Assembly (NCBI GenBank): GCA_045806965.1
Contig: JBJMIG010000044.1
Coordinates: 1 to 64,000 of the forward strand
Origin: DASYTH01 sp045806965
GTDB taxonomy: Bacteria > Actinomycetota > Actinomycetes > Mycobacteriales > Pseudonocardiaceae
DNA: 64,000 nucleotides
Direction of reading: 5' to 3'
The translations under genes and the position numbers were made by a program. The notes under the pieces were generated by a model. The model ran no database searches, was not told the DNA's origin, and saw only the letters and a program-made list of their open reading frames with translations. Below, one piece after another: positions 41,837 through 49,742 of the stretch; the stretch's first letter is position 1, and the number at the start of each line of letters is the position of its first letter.

Positions 41837-41951
41837 CGCTCGCGTTGGGTAGTCGCACTCTCGCCGGCTGTTCCGGCGCGTCACTCGCCCGGGTAGCCCC
41901 CGATCTGACCATGGACAGGCAACGTCCGAGGTCGGCAGGATTCATCTCACC

Positions 41952-42770
41952 GTGAGCACCGCAACCAATCCCCCCGGCCTCGTCGTCCTCGCCGTGGACG
42001 ACGAGAAGGACGGCATGGAAGTCCTGCTCGAGCGGCTCAACGCGAACCGCTATGTGCGGCGGATCATTCAGGCCTTCGACGCCACCGGCGCGCTCCGCGT
42101 GCTCAGCGGCGATGACAACGAGCTCGCCACCCGGCGCAACTCCGGCCGGCCGATCGTCGACGCGGTGTTCTCCGATCTGAAGATGCCCGGCCTCACCGGC
42201 ATGGAGATGGCCAAGGTGCTCGCCGGGTTCAAGCCGTCCCCGGTGCTGATCTTCGTCACCGGGCACGGCGAGGGCGAGCACGCGGTCGAGGCGTTCGAGC
42301 TCGGCGCGGTGGACTTCATTCCGAAGCCGTGCGACCAGGTCCGGATGGACCGGGCGATCCAGCGGGTGATCTCGAAGCTGCGCGGTGACGGGCTCACCGG
42401 GGAGAGCACCACGGTGGTCGAGCCGAGCGACGACGAGGTGATCCCGGTCGAGCTGGCCGGCACCACCAAGCTCATCCCGCGCTCCTCGGTGCGCTGGGTC
42501 GAGGCGCAGGGCGACTACGCCAGGCTGTTCACCGTGGATGGCTCGCATCTGGTCCGGATCCCGCTGGCACAGCTGGAGGAGCGCTGGGAGAAGGCCGGCT
42601 TCGTGCGCATCCACCGCTCCTACCTGGTGCCGGTGAACCTGATCACCGAGCTCCAGCTTGGCGGCAACGGCTACCACGTGATCATCGGCAACGGTGAGCG
42701 CAAGCTGCCGGTCAGCCGCCGGCACACCAGGGAGCTCAAGGACCGGATCACCCGGGGTGGAGCACTGTGA
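41952..42770 (+). CDS. LytTR response regulator 1
   Basis: The 272-residue protein has a receiver domain with D16-D17 and the phosphoacceptor D75 (FSDLKMPG), with an extra loop of about 12 residues (LSGDDNELATRRNSGRP) between strands. The LytTR DNA-binding domain follows at about 165-270 (SVRWVEAQGDYARLF, IHRSYLVPVNLI). It probably binds upstream of the symporter genes. GTG 41952 follows the S49 gene by 115 bp. Its likely kinase is the LytS-type protein at 39663. Confidence 0.89.
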   Translation: MSTATNPPGLVVLAVDDEKDGMEVLLERLNANRYVRRIIQAFDATGALRVLSGDDNELATRRNSGRPIVDAVFSDLKMPGLTGMEMAKVLAGFKPSPVLIFVTGHGEGEHAVEAFELGAVDFIPKPCDQVRMDRAIQRVISKLRGDGLTGESTTVVEPSDDEVIPVELAGTTKLIPRSSVRWVEAQGDYARLFTVDGSHLVRIPLAQLEERWEKAGFVRIHRSYLVPVNLITELQLGGNGYHVIIGNGERKLPVSRRHTRELKDRITRGGAL

Positions 42771-42779
42771 GGTGATGCC

Positions 42780-43208
42780 GTGAGTGGCAGCAGGCACGCC
42801 GCTGGGCCGGGGCGCGGGGAACCCGCGCCGCGGTACGAGGACCCGCCGACCAAGCCGCGCCGCAAGCGGGTGGTGCTGGCCGACTCGCGGGCACCGGTGA
42901 CCGTGCTGCGCACCGTGGTCGAGCTCGAGGAGCAGACCAGCTACGGCGAGGAGCTGGTCCGGCAGTTCATCCGGGTCCAGCTCAGGACGGCGGTGCGGCT
43001 CTGGGGCACGGCGGTGGCGTTCCTCGCCCTGCTCCCGGTGGCCTTCCACTTCCTGCCGCACCTGTCCGAGGTGACCGTCGCCGGTGTGCGGCTGCCCTGG
43101 ATCGTGCTCGGTGTGCTGCCCTTCCCACTCCTGTTCGGGGCCGGTTACTGGTACAACGTGTTGGCCGAACGGCACGAGCGCGACTTCGTCGACATGGTCG
43201 AGAAGTAG
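42780..43208 (+). CDS. Small two-helix membrane protein paired with symporter 1
   Basis: The 142-residue protein has a basic N-terminal tail (about 1-60) and two membrane helices (about 76-95 and 105-125). This is the DUF485-like design, where a small protein precedes an acetate-type SSS symporter. It lies 9 bp after the LytTR gene and 30 bp before symporter 1. Sequence similarity to true DUF485 proteins is weak, so the assignment rests partly on gene order. Confidence 0.7.
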   Translation: MSGSRHAAGPGRGEPAPRYEDPPTKPRRKRVVLADSRAPVTVLRTVVELEEQTSYGEELVRQFIRVQLRTAVRLWGTAVAFLALLPVAFHFLPHLSEVTVAGVRLPWIVLGVLPFPLLFGAGYWYNVLAERHERDFVDMVEK

Positions 43209-43238
43209 AGTTCACTCGCCCGCGCACCTTAGACACGT

Positions 43239-45038
43239 TTGGGTCGACTGTTGGAACTAAATCTGTGGGCTGTCGGCGGCATCCTGCTGGTCGCCGTGGC
43301 CACGTTCTACATCGGTTTCCGCAGCTCCCGGCTGGCTAGCACGACCCCTGACTTCCTGGTCGCCCGGCGAGCCGTGCGCTCGAGCCGCAACGCCGCGGCG
43401 GTGTCCGGCGAGTACCTGTCCGCGGCCTCCTTCCTCGGCGTCGCCGGGTTGGTGCTCAAGGACGGGGCCGACGCGCTCTGGTACCCGATCGGTTTCACCG
43501 CCGGCTACCTCGCCCTGATGGTGTTCGTGGCCGCGCCGCTGCGCCGATCCGGCGCCTACACGCTGCCGGACTTCTGCGAGGCTCGGCTCGGCTCGCGCGG
43601 CCTGCGCGGGCTGTCCACGGTGTTTGTGGTGTTCATCGGCATGCTGTACCTGGTGCCCCAGCTCCAGGGCGCCGGTTTGACCGTGTCCCGGATCCTGCCG
43701 TTCCCGACCTGGGTCGGCGAGGTCGTGGTGGCCGCGGTCGTGGTGGTCAACGTGTTCGGCGGCGGCATGCGGGCGATCACCGTGGTGCAGGCGTTCCAGT
43801 ACTGGCTCAAGCTGTTCGCCATCTCGGCACCCACGTTCATCATGTGCGCGCTGTTCGTCTCCGGCGGCGGGGTGAACGAAGGCACCATGACCGGGCTGAC
43901 CGCGCCGAGGCCGCCGACCTTCACCAGCGCCACCACGATCGACGTGGAGACGCCGGTGGTGCTCCAGGTCCTCGAGCACACCTGGCTGACCGCGGACGGC
44001 ACGGTCGGCGGCGCCCCCACGCACAGTTCGGTGTTCTGGGCGCCCGGCGAACACGAGGTCGGCGCCGGCACCCAGCTGCACTTCTTCCAGGGCTCCTCGG
44101 TGCCGGTCGTGGTCGGCGCCCCGGCGGACAACGCGAGCTGGCTGCGCCCGGTGTCCGGCACCTCGGACATGTTCCTGACCTACTCGCTGATCCTGGCCAC
44201 GTTCCTCGGCACCATGGGTCTGCCGCACGTCCTGGTTCGCTTCTACACCAACCCCGACGGCCGGGCCGCCCGGCGCACCACCCTGCACGTACTGCTGCTG
44301 CTGTCGCTGTTCTACCTGTTCCCGGTGCTGATCGGGGCGCTGTCCCGGCTCTACGTACCGGAGTTGCTGGTCACCGGCCGGTCGGACCTGGCCGTGCTGG
44401 CGCTGCCCACCAAGATCGCGCCCGGCGTGCTCGGCGAGGTCCTCGGCGCGATCACCGCGGCCGGGGCGTTCGCCGCGTTCCTGTCTACCTCGTCCGGCCT
44501 GGTGGTGAGCGTCGCCGGGGTGCTGTCCACCGACATGCTGCCTGGCCGGGTGCGGGACTTCCGGCTGGGCACCGCGATCGCCGGGCTGGTGCCGCTTCTG
44601 CTCGCGATCGTGCTCCAGCCGACCGACCTCTCGCTCACCGTCGGCATGTCCTTCGCCCTGGCCGCGTCCACGTTCGCGCCGCTGCTGCTGCTCGGCATCT
44701 GGTGGCGCAAGCTGACCTGGGTCGGCGCCGCGGCCGGCATCCTGGTCGGCGGCGGCCTGGTGCTCACCGCGCTGACGATCAGCACGATCAGCGGCTTCAC
44801 CGGGGGATGGGCCTGGCCGTTGCTCGCCCAGCCGGCGATCGTCACGGTGCCGGTCGCGTTCCTGACCGTGATCATCGTCAGCAAGGCGACCCGGCGCACC
44901 TTGCCCCCGGACGTGAACCGCATCCGGCTGCGCATGCACGCCCCCGACCGGCTGGGATTCATCCGGGACCGCGACATCGCCCGGTTCGGCACCGCCGAGG
45001 AGCGGGCCCGGCTGGCCAACGGTCGCCACCGGCAGTAA
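43239..45038 (+). CDS. Sodium:solute symporter 1 (acetate/carboxylate type), long outer loop
   Basis: The 599-residue protein has about 13 membrane helices of the SSS family. Signatures include TTPDFLVARRAV, SGEYLSAASFLG near residue 65 and MGLPHVLVRFYT. Unlike the third symporter it carries a beta-rich insertion of about 80 residues (roughly 220-305) between membrane helices before that motif, with DVETPVVLQVLEH and VGAGTQLHFF, presumably outside the cell. It probably imports acetate, pyruvate or a related acid. TTG 43239 is the start. Confidence 0.85.
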   Translation: MGRLLELNLWAVGGILLVAVATFYIGFRSSRLASTTPDFLVARRAVRSSRNAAAVSGEYLSAASFLGVAGLVLKDGADALWYPIGFTAGYLALMVFVAAPLRRSGAYTLPDFCEARLGSRGLRGLSTVFVVFIGMLYLVPQLQGAGLTVSRILPFPTWVGEVVVAAVVVVNVFGGGMRAITVVQAFQYWLKLFAISAPTFIMCALFVSGGGVNEGTMTGLTAPRPPTFTSATTIDVETPVVLQVLEHTWLTADGTVGGAPTHSSVFWAPGEHEVGAGTQLHFFQGSSVPVVVGAPADNASWLRPVSGTSDMFLTYSLILATFLGTMGLPHVLVRFYTNPDGRAARRTTLHVLLLLSLFYLFPVLIGALSRLYVPELLVTGRSDLAVLALPTKIAPGVLGEVLGAITAAGAFAAFLSTSSGLVVSVAGVLSTDMLPGRVRDFRLGTAIAGLVPLLLAIVLQPTDLSLTVGMSFALAASTFAPLLLLGIWWRKLTWVGAAAGILVGGGLVLTALTISTISGFTGGWAWPLLAQPAIVTVPVAFLTVIIVSKATRRTLPPDVNRIRLRMHAPDRLGFIRDRDIARFGTAEERARLANGRHRQ

Positions 45039-45115
45039 CCAAAGCGTGCTTTCGCAATCCGTTCGGCACACCTAGGGTTCGCTGTGTTCGATACGGGCGA
45101 CGGATGGGAGCGCTG

Positions 45116-46213
45116 ATGCCGGTGCCCGCCGATCCCGAGCTCGCCGTCGAACCCGCCGAGCCCACCACCGGCTTCCGGCGCCGGCCCTGGTCACGCAGCG
45201 AAGCCGCGGTGACGCTCCGCGTGGCGCGGCACGTCTCCCTCGAGCTCAAGGACGGCCTTGCCGGGCCGGGGGTTCGGGCGGCCGCCCGCGGCGTGCGCCG
45301 GCTGCTCGGCGCGGCCGGGGTCGGGCTGGCCGACCTCTCCGGGATCCCGTTCTGGGCCGGCACCATGCCGGCCGGCGACGCGGCCGAGATCCTGGTGCGC
45401 CAGGTGCTGCACGCCGAGACGCGGGCCGGCCGGCCGCCGCTGGTCGCGCTGCCGCTGCACGTACAGGACGAGCTGGCCGGGGTGCTGCTGGTCCACGGCT
45501 CCGCGAGCCGGGCGGCGGTGCGCGAGGTCGCGGGGCTGATCGAGGAGGCACTCGGGCGCGGCCGGCTGGAGGCCTCCGCCGAGCAGGCCGCCCAGGCCGA
45601 GCTGCGGGCCCTGCGCGCGGAGATCAGCCCGCATTTCGTCTACAACGCGCTGACCGTGATCGCCGCGCTGGTCCGCTCCGAGCCGGACCGCTCCCGCGAG
45701 CTGATGCTGGACTTCGCCGACTACATCCGGTACAGCCTGGCCCGGCACGGCGAGTACACCACCGTGGCCAACGAGTTCCACGCCATCGAGACCTACCTGG
45801 CGCTGCAGCGCGCGGTGCTCGGCGAGCGGCTGCGGGTGCAGGTTCGGGTGGCGCCCGAGGTGCTCGCGGTCGCGTTGCCGTACCTGGTGCTCCAGCCGCT
45901 GGTGGAGAACGCGGTGCGACACGGGATCGAGCCCCGCGCCGGCATCGGTCACGTACAGGTACGGGGCGAGGCCGAGGGCAACGACTGCGTGATCAGCGTG
46001 GAGGACGACGGGGTCGGCATGGATCCGGCGCTGGCCGAGGCCATCCTGGCCGGTCGTGCCGGTTCGACCGGACTCGGTCTGTCCAATGTGGATCGTCGGC
46101 TGCGCAACGTGTACGGCGCCTGGTTCGGGCCGGTGGTGGAGACCGCCGAGGGCGCGGGCACCCGGGTCGTGGTGCGCATTCCCAGGTTCCAGCCGGGGGT
46201 GATGCCATCATGA
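45116..46213 (+). CDS. LytS-type sensor kinase 2, soluble GAF-like
   Basis: The 365-residue protein has no membrane helix. Residues about 60-150 form a GAF-like domain (FWAGTMPAGDAAEILVRQVLH, LVALPLHVQDELAGVLLVHG). The PF06580 core has H173 (ISPHFVYNALTVI), PLVENAVRHG and EDDGVGM. ATG 45116 is chosen over 45104 because GGGAG lies just before it. It ends in the ATGA that opens the repeated mini-ORFs, and so is coupled to the LytTR regulator at 46355. Confidence 0.87.
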   Translation: MPVPADPELAVEPAEPTTGFRRRPWSRSEAAVTLRVARHVSLELKDGLAGPGVRAAARGVRRLLGAAGVGLADLSGIPFWAGTMPAGDAAEILVRQVLHAETRAGRPPLVALPLHVQDELAGVLLVHGSASRAAVREVAGLIEEALGRGRLEASAEQAAQAELRALRAEISPHFVYNALTVIAALVRSEPDRSRELMLDFADYIRYSLARHGEYTTVANEFHAIETYLALQRAVLGERLRVQVRVAPEVLAVALPYLVLQPLVENAVRHGIEPRAGIGHVQVRGEAEGNDCVISVEDDGVGMDPALAEAILAGRAGSTGLGLSNVDRRLRNVYGAWFGPVVETAEGAGTRVVVRIPRFQPGVMPS

Positions 46214-46348
46214 GCGAGCGTGCGAGCGAATCAATGGGCACTGTGTCTGAATGGCACCAGCGAGCGTGCGAGCTGATGCCATCATGAGCGAGCGTGCGAG
46301 CGAATCAATGGGCACTGTGTCTGAATGGCACCAGCGAGCGTGCGAGCT
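46201..46348 (+). repeat. Exact 74-bp tandem duplication
   Basis: Unit 1 (46201-46274) and unit 2 (46275-46348) are identical, and 8 bp of a third unit follow (46349-46356). Each unit holds GAGCGAGCGTGCGAGC and the related AGCGAGCGTGCGAGCT at its two ends. It covers the last codons of kinase 2 and the leader of the LytTR gene. Confidence 0.95.
46210..46287 (+). CDS. Mini-ORF 1 of the coupled repeat, 25 aa
   Basis: ATG 46210 overlaps the kinase stop (ATGA). The peptide begins MSERASESMG and ends CELMPS; its stop TGA (46285-46287) overlaps the ATG of mini-ORF 2. Translation from kinase to regulator would pass through it by re-initiation. Function is not known; it may be only a coupling leader. 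Confidence 0.55.
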   Translation: MSERASESMGTVSEWHQRACELMPS

Positions 46349-46358
46349 GATGCCATGA
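46284..46358 (+). CDS. Mini-ORF 2 of the coupled repeat, 24 aa
   Basis: Identical to mini-ORF 1 up to residue 24 (MSERASESMG...ELMP). It opens at the ATGA of mini-ORF 1 and its TGA (46356-46358) overlaps the ATG of the LytTR gene at 46355, completing a chain of three 4-nt overlaps. Confidence 0.55.
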   Translation: MSERASESMGTVSEWHQRACELMP

Positions 46359-47137
46359 GTGGTGGCCTGCGCGTGCTCGCCGTCGACGACGTGCCGCCCG
46401 CCCTCAACGAGCTGTGCCTGCTGCTGCGCGACGCACCCGAGGTCGCCGAGGTGGTCGGCGCGGGCGATCCGCTGAGCGCGTTGCGGATGATCCAGAGCGA
46501 CCGGTTCGACGCGGTGTTCCTCGACGTCGCCATGCCCGGTCTCGACGGCCTGGAGCTGGCCTCGCTGCTGGCCAGGCTGAGCGAGCCACCGGTCATCGTG
46601 TTCGTCACCGCGTTCGACAAGCACGCCGTCGCCGCGTACGGCATCGGTGCGGTCGACTACCTGCTCAAACCGGTGCGCGCGGAGCGGCTGGCCGACGCGC
46701 TCGCCCGGGTGCTGCGGGTGGTGCCCGGCGCGGCGGTGGAGGCCGCCGCCGCGCCGCAGACGCTGCCGGACGCGATGGCCGCGCTGCCGGTCGAGACCGG
46801 CGGGCGGACCAGGTACGTGCGGCGCAACGAGGTGCACTACGTGGAAGCGCACGGCGACTACGTGCGGCTGTACACCCGCACCGGCAACCACCTGGTCCGG
46901 ATGCCGATCTCCCGGCTGGAGGAGTACTGGAGCCCGGCCGGGTTCGCCCGGGTGCACCGCAGTTTCCTGGTCGCGCTCGGCGCGGTCCGGGAGTTACGCA
47001 GCGACTCGGCCGGGGGCCTGCTCGCCCACACCGACCTCGGCGACGTGCCGGTCAGCCGCCGGCACGCCCGCGAACTGCGTGACCGGCTGCTGCACGCCGC
47101 GCAGCACGGCGAGCTCGACCGCTCCGGACGGCCCTGA
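46355..47137 (+). CDS. LytTR response regulator 2
   Basis: The 260-residue protein has a receiver domain with D11-D12 and phosphoacceptor D57 (VFLDVAMPG), T (VTAFDKHA) and K (LLKPVRA). The LytTR domain lies at about 150-245 (EVHYVEAHGDYVRLY, VHRSFLVALGAV). It matches regulator 1 in the second half. ATG 46355 is coupled to mini-ORF 2. It probably controls the adjacent symporter genes with kinase 2. Confidence 0.9.
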   Translation: MSGGLRVLAVDDVPPALNELCLLLRDAPEVAEVVGAGDPLSALRMIQSDRFDAVFLDVAMPGLDGLELASLLARLSEPPVIVFVTAFDKHAVAAYGIGAVDYLLKPVRAERLADALARVLRVVPGAAVEAAAAPQTLPDAMAALPVETGGRTRYVRRNEVHYVEAHGDYVRLYTRTGNHLVRMPISRLEEYWSPAGFARVHRSFLVALGAVRELRSDSAGGLLAHTDLGDVPVSRRHARELRDRLLHAAQHGELDRSGRP

Positions 47138-47568
47138 TGCCGCACCGCCGGGTCGCGGTGATGAGCCCGCAGACCCGCCACGCGCACTCCAGGCGCCGGC
47201 TGCGCGGCCGGTTCCGGCCGCCCACCCTGGACGTCGAGGGCACCGACCGGGCGCTCGCCCTCTACCTGGCACAGCGCCGCCGCGCGGTGGCCCCGCTTGT
47301 GCTGCTCTTCGCCGGCATGCTCGGCCTGCCGGTGCTGCTCACCGCCTTCCCCTGGCTCGACGATGTGCGCCTGGCCGGTATCCCGGTGTCCTGGATCGCC
47401 CTGGTCGCGCTGCCCTACCCGGCACTTGTCGTGCTCGCCGCCTGGCAGTTGCGCCGAGCCGAGCGGGTGGAGGAGACGGCGGGCTGGCCGCCCGGCGCGC
47501 CGGTGGGGCTCAACGGTCACCGGCGGCGCTGGCACCGGCTGAGGGACGAGACCGGGACCCAGCCGTGA
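47137..47568 (+). CDS. Small two-helix membrane protein paired with symporter 2
   Basis: The 143-residue protein has a basic N-terminus (RHAHSRRRLRGRFR), two membrane helices (about 48-68 and 80-102) and a basic tail, like the protein at 42780. ATG 47137 shares a base with the LytTR stop, and the gene overlaps symporter 2 by 4 bp, so the set is translationally coupled. Confidence 0.72.
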   Translation: MPHRRVAVMSPQTRHAHSRRRLRGRFRPPTLDVEGTDRALALYLAQRRRAVAPLVLLFAGMLGLPVLLTAFPWLDDVRLAGIPVSWIALVALPYPALVVLAAWQLRRAERVEETAGWPPGAPVGLNGHRRRWHRLRDETGTQP

Positions 47569-49331
47569 TCTTCGCGTTCGCGGTCGCCCCGGTCGTGCTC
47601 GCCACCCTGCTGATCGGGTTGCGCGGGGTGGCGGCGATGCGCACCACGTCGGACTTCCTGGTCGCGTCCCGCCGAGTGTCACCACTGCTGAATTCGGCCG
47701 CGGTGTCCGGGGAGTACCTGTCCGCGGCGTCGTTCCTCGGGGTGGCCGGGCTGGTGGTCAAGGACGGCATCGGCGCGCTCTGGTATCCGGTCGGCTTCAC
47801 CGCCGGCTACATCGCGATGCTGGTCCTGGTGGCCGCGCCGATGCGCCGCTCGGGCGCGCTGACCGTGCCGGACTTCGCCGAGGCGCGGCTGGCCTCGCCG
47901 GCGCTGCGCCGGCTGTCCGCGGTCGTGATCCTGGTGATCGGCGGGCTCTACCTGGTGCCCCAGTTCCGCACCGCCGGGCTGGTGCTCAGCGTGGTCAGCG
48001 GCACGCCGTACTGGGTTGGTGTGGTGGTCGCCGGCGTGGGCGTCGCCACCACGCTCGCGCTCGGCGGCATGCGTGCGGCCACCTACGTGCAGGCCTTCCA
48101 GTTCGTGCTCAAGCTGGTGCTGTTCATCGTGCCGGCGATCTGGCTGCTGGTCGCGGTCGGGCCCGCGGTGCGCGAGGCGGCCGTGCACCCGGTCGAGTTC
48201 ACCCGGTTCGGCCACGACACCCCGGTGACCTTCCGGGTCGGCGTCACGATCGACGTGGCGGAGCCGACCGACGTGCGCGACGACTCCGGCGAGCGGGTGC
48301 TCGCGCCCGGCCCGTGGCAGGTGGCCGCCGGCACCCACGTGGTGTTTCCGGCCGGCGCGCCGGTCCCAGTGGTCCGCGGTGAGCCGCTGCCCGGCGGCGC
48401 CGGCTGGCAGCGGCCGCTGCTCGACTTGCAGAACGCCGGCTACCCGCTGCTCGGCACCTGGGCGCTGCTGGTCTCGCTGATGCTCGGCACGATGGGCCTG
48501 CCGCACGTGCTGATGCGGTTCCACACCAGCCCGGACGGCCGGTCGGCCCGGCGGACCGCGGCCATCACGGTCGGCCTGCTCAGCATGTTCTACCTGTTCC
48601 CGGCGATCTACGGCGTGCTCGGCCGGGTGCTGGTGCCGCATCTGTACCTGTCCGGCGCGACCGACACGGCGGTGGTGGCGCTGCCCGCCCAGGTGGACGC
48701 CGGGCCGGCCGGCACCGCGTTCACCGGCCTGCTCACCGCGGGCGCGTTCGCGGCGTTCCTGGCCACCTCGCTCGGCCTGGTTCTGGTGGTCTCCGGGGCG
48801 ATCTCTTACGACCTGCTGCCCGGCGGCCTCGGCCGGCTGCGGATCACCGTGTTCGGCGCCGCGGCCGCGGTGGTGCTGCTCGCCCTGCTGGCCATCCGGT
48901 TGGACGCCGGGGTCCTGGTCACCTGGGGGTTCACCGTCGCGGCCTCGACCTTCTGCCCGCTTCTGGTGCTGGGCATCTGGTGGGCCCGGCTGACTCCGGC
49001 CGGCGCGCTTGCGGGGGTGCTCGCCGGGCTGCTCGGCTCGGCCGGGGCGATCGCCGTGACGCTGTTCGGCCCGCCCCTGCACGGTTGGGTGTCGATCCTG
49101 GTCGCCCAGCCGGCCCCGTGGACCGTGCCGCTGGCGTTCGCCACCATGATTGTCATCTCGCTCCGCGGCCGGCCACCGGCCTGGGCACCTGCGGCGATGC
49201 TCCGGCTGCACCTCGACGAGGACCGTCCGGTGGTCGGCGGGCCGGACGCGATACGTGACCTACGCCACTCGACCCGGCCAGGCCGCCGTTCGTCAGCCGT
49301 TCGTCGCATGGCGGGGCGGTTGGTCCGCTGA
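47565..49331 (+). CDS. Sodium:solute symporter 2 (acetate/carboxylate type), long outer loop
   Basis: The 588-residue protein is a paralogue of symporter 1 with RTTSDFLVASRRV, SGEYLSAASFLG and MGLPHVLMRFHT. It carries the same kind of beta-rich insertion (roughly 210-295) with VTFRVGVTIDVAEPTD and VAAGTHVVFPAG. GTG 47565 is coupled to the small membrane protein. Substrate is presumed to be a short carboxylate. Confidence 0.85.
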   Translation: MIFAFAVAPVVLATLLIGLRGVAAMRTTSDFLVASRRVSPLLNSAAVSGEYLSAASFLGVAGLVVKDGIGALWYPVGFTAGYIAMLVLVAAPMRRSGALTVPDFAEARLASPALRRLSAVVILVIGGLYLVPQFRTAGLVLSVVSGTPYWVGVVVAGVGVATTLALGGMRAATYVQAFQFVLKLVLFIVPAIWLLVAVGPAVREAAVHPVEFTRFGHDTPVTFRVGVTIDVAEPTDVRDDSGERVLAPGPWQVAAGTHVVFPAGAPVPVVRGEPLPGGAGWQRPLLDLQNAGYPLLGTWALLVSLMLGTMGLPHVLMRFHTSPDGRSARRTAAITVGLLSMFYLFPAIYGVLGRVLVPHLYLSGATDTAVVALPAQVDAGPAGTAFTGLLTAGAFAAFLATSLGLVLVVSGAISYDLLPGGLGRLRITVFGAAAAVVLLALLAIRLDAGVLVTWGFTVAASTFCPLLVLGIWWARLTPAGALAGVLAGLLGSAGAIAVTLFGPPLHGWVSILVAQPAPWTVPLAFATMIVISLRGRPPAWAPAAMLRLHLDEDRPVVGGPDAIRDLRHSTRPGRRSSAVRRMAGRLVR

Positions 49332-49400
49332 CGATTTCGGTGCCCTCGTCACCTTCCTAGCGTGTGTTCGCACTACACACCCTTTGTGGGAGGTCTCCTG

Positions 49401-49742
49401 GTGAGCACATCAGAACAGACCCGTCCGGACTCCGGGCCGGACTGGTCGTCCATCGAGCAGAGCGCCGACTTCGCGGTACTGCGGCGCCGGCTGCGCAACT
49501 TCGTCTTCCCGATGACGGCCGCGTTCCTGGTCTGGTACCTGCTGTACGTGCTGCTGTCCGACTACGCGCACGGCTTCATGTCCACCAAGGTCTTCGGCAA
49601 CGTCAACATCGGCCTGATCTTCGGCCTGCTCCAGTTCGTGTCCACGTTCCTGATCACCTGGCTGTACGTGCGGCACGCGAACCGCAACATCGACCCGATC
49701 GCGGACAAGATCCGCGGCGAGATCGAGGGAGGTGCGAAGTGA
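49401..49742 (+). CDS. DUF485-family membrane protein
   Basis: The 113-residue protein has two membrane helices (about 40-60 and 75-97) with RRLRNFVFPMTAAFLVWYLLYVLLSDYA, the DUF485 shape found before ActP-type symporters. GTG 49401 follows GGGAGGTC. It overlaps the symporter gene by 4 bp (GTGA). Confidence 0.87.
   Translation: MSTSEQTRPDSGPDWSSIEQSADFAVLRRRLRNFVFPMTAAFLVWYLLYVLLSDYAHGFMSTKVFGNVNIGLIFGLLQFVSTFLITWLYVRHANRNIDPIADKIRGEIEGGAK

Noticed and set aside
46201..46348. CRISPR-type repeat
   Set aside because: Two head-to-tail identical units without spacers; it is a simple tandem duplication.
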